Below are positions 5,687 to 6,063 of a DNA stretch of 6,063 bases, piece by piece. Made by a program: the position numbers and the translations under genes. Source of the stretch: Planctomycetota bacterium (GTDB lineage Bacteria; Planctomycetota; UBA1135); contig JAQBVK010000155.1 in NCBI GenBank assembly GCA_027623585.1, positions 1-6,063 on the forward strand. The letters run 5' to 3'. Under the pieces are notes generated by a model. It worked only from the letters and a program-made list of their open reading frames with translations, was not told the DNA's origin and did not search any database. The first letter of the stretch is position 1; each line of letters opens with the position of its first letter.

Positions 5687-6063
5687 ATGCGCGTCCTCGT
5701 GACCGGCGGCTGCGGCTACATCGGCAGCACGACCGCGCGCTTCTTGCGCGCGGCGGGTCATGAGGTCTTGGCACTCGACGACTTCTCGACCGGGCATCGC
5801 GCGTCGTGGGACGGCGAGTGCGTCGAAGCCGATCTGACCGACGCCCGGGCGTTGACTGCGGCGCTCGCCGCGCGTGGGAGTTTCGACGGCGTGATCCATT
5901 TCGCCGCGCGCGCGGCGGTCGGTGAGAGCGTGGCCAAGCCCCTGCACTACTGGCGCCAGAACCTGATGCCGGTCCTGCATCTTTGCGAGCGCTTGCCCGG
6001 TGTGCCCTTTGTGTTTTCGAGTACCTGTGCGGTCTATGGCCAGCCCAGCGTGGATCGCCTGCA
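5687..6063 (+). CDS. galE: UDP-glucose 4-epimerase (5' part; continues past the right edge)
   Basis: GalE interconverts UDP-glucose and UDP-galactose using tightly bound NAD+, feeding the Leloir pathway and the supply of galactose for surface polysaccharides. About 125 codons are present. The N-terminus MRVLVTGGCGYIGS carries the Rossmann NAD motif GGxGYIG (residues 7-13). It is followed by LALDDFSTGHR, the VIHFAARAAVGESVAKPLHY block, and FSSTCAVYG (110-118), where Thr113 takes the position of E. coli Ser124, as in many GalE proteins. The catalytic YxxxK would lie beyond the window. Two adjacent ATGs (5684, 5687) are possible. I prefer 5687 because the TAGAAT box lies exactly 6 nt before it and the family commonly begins M-x-[IV]-L-V-T-G-G. 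The gene starts 9 nt after the TPR/HEAT stop. A related sugar-nucleotide epimerase of the same extended-SDR family cannot be fully excluded from the N-terminal third. Confidence 0.92.
   Translation, partial: MRVLVTGGCGYIGSTTARFLRAAGHEVLALDDFSTGHRASWDGECVEADLTDARALTAALAARGSFDGVIHFAARAAVGESVAKPLHYWRQNLMPVLHLCERLPGVPFVFSSTCAVYGQPSVDRL

Noticed and set aside
5066..5980. 304-codon minus-strand open frame spanning the TPR/HEAT and galE region
   Set aside because: It runs antisense through two genes with coherent protein features and across their junction; no family motif was seen.

Overview
This is a GC-rich bacterial chromosomal segment of mostly core metabolism with very tight gene packing. Left to right it holds: the 5' part of an unidentified, apparently exported protein (minus strand, running off the left edge); mnmG/gidA (plus), for tRNA wobble-uridine modification; purC (minus), a long-form SAICAR synthetase of purine synthesis; aroA (plus), EPSP synthase of the shikimate pathway; a signal-peptide-bearing protein with TPR-like and HEAT-like helical repeats (plus, overlapping the aroA end by 16 nt); and the 5' part of galE (plus, running off the right edge), UDP-glucose 4-epimerase. 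There is no RNA gene, mobile element, CRISPR array or phage gene that I can see, and no gap longer than about 60 nt between genes.

Organism: the presence of mnmG argues against most Actinobacteria. High GC, a TPR/HEAT scaffold ending in a tryptophan-rich W-x-x-WW tail, and isolated housekeeping genes outside their classical operons would fit a high-GC Planctomycetota-like or another environmental lineage. This is a weak inference. A Deinococcus-type lineage cannot be excluded given the apparent leaderless promoters.

The most interesting signal is regulatory. Three genes that begin their own transcription units (purC, aroA, galE) have a TATAAT-like hexamer (TAAGAT, TACGAT, TAGAAT) ending exactly 6 nt before a start codon, so transcription should begin on the first base of the start codon: leaderless mRNAs. 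The two genes with a recognisable Shine-Dalgarno sequence are mnmG, which has a TAGAAT box followed by a 35-nt leader, and the TPR/HEAT gene, which sits inside an operon. The purC/aroA divergent promoter is a near-perfect dyad centred exactly midway between the two start codons. The gene pair at the left end is also driven from overlapping -10 boxes on opposite strands.

The genes do not form one pathway: mnmG serves translation, purC purines, aroA aromatic amino acids, galE sugar nucleotides. The only likely cotranscribed pair is aroA with the TPR/HEAT gene, with galE possibly also receiving read-through. No clearly novel multi-gene system is visible.
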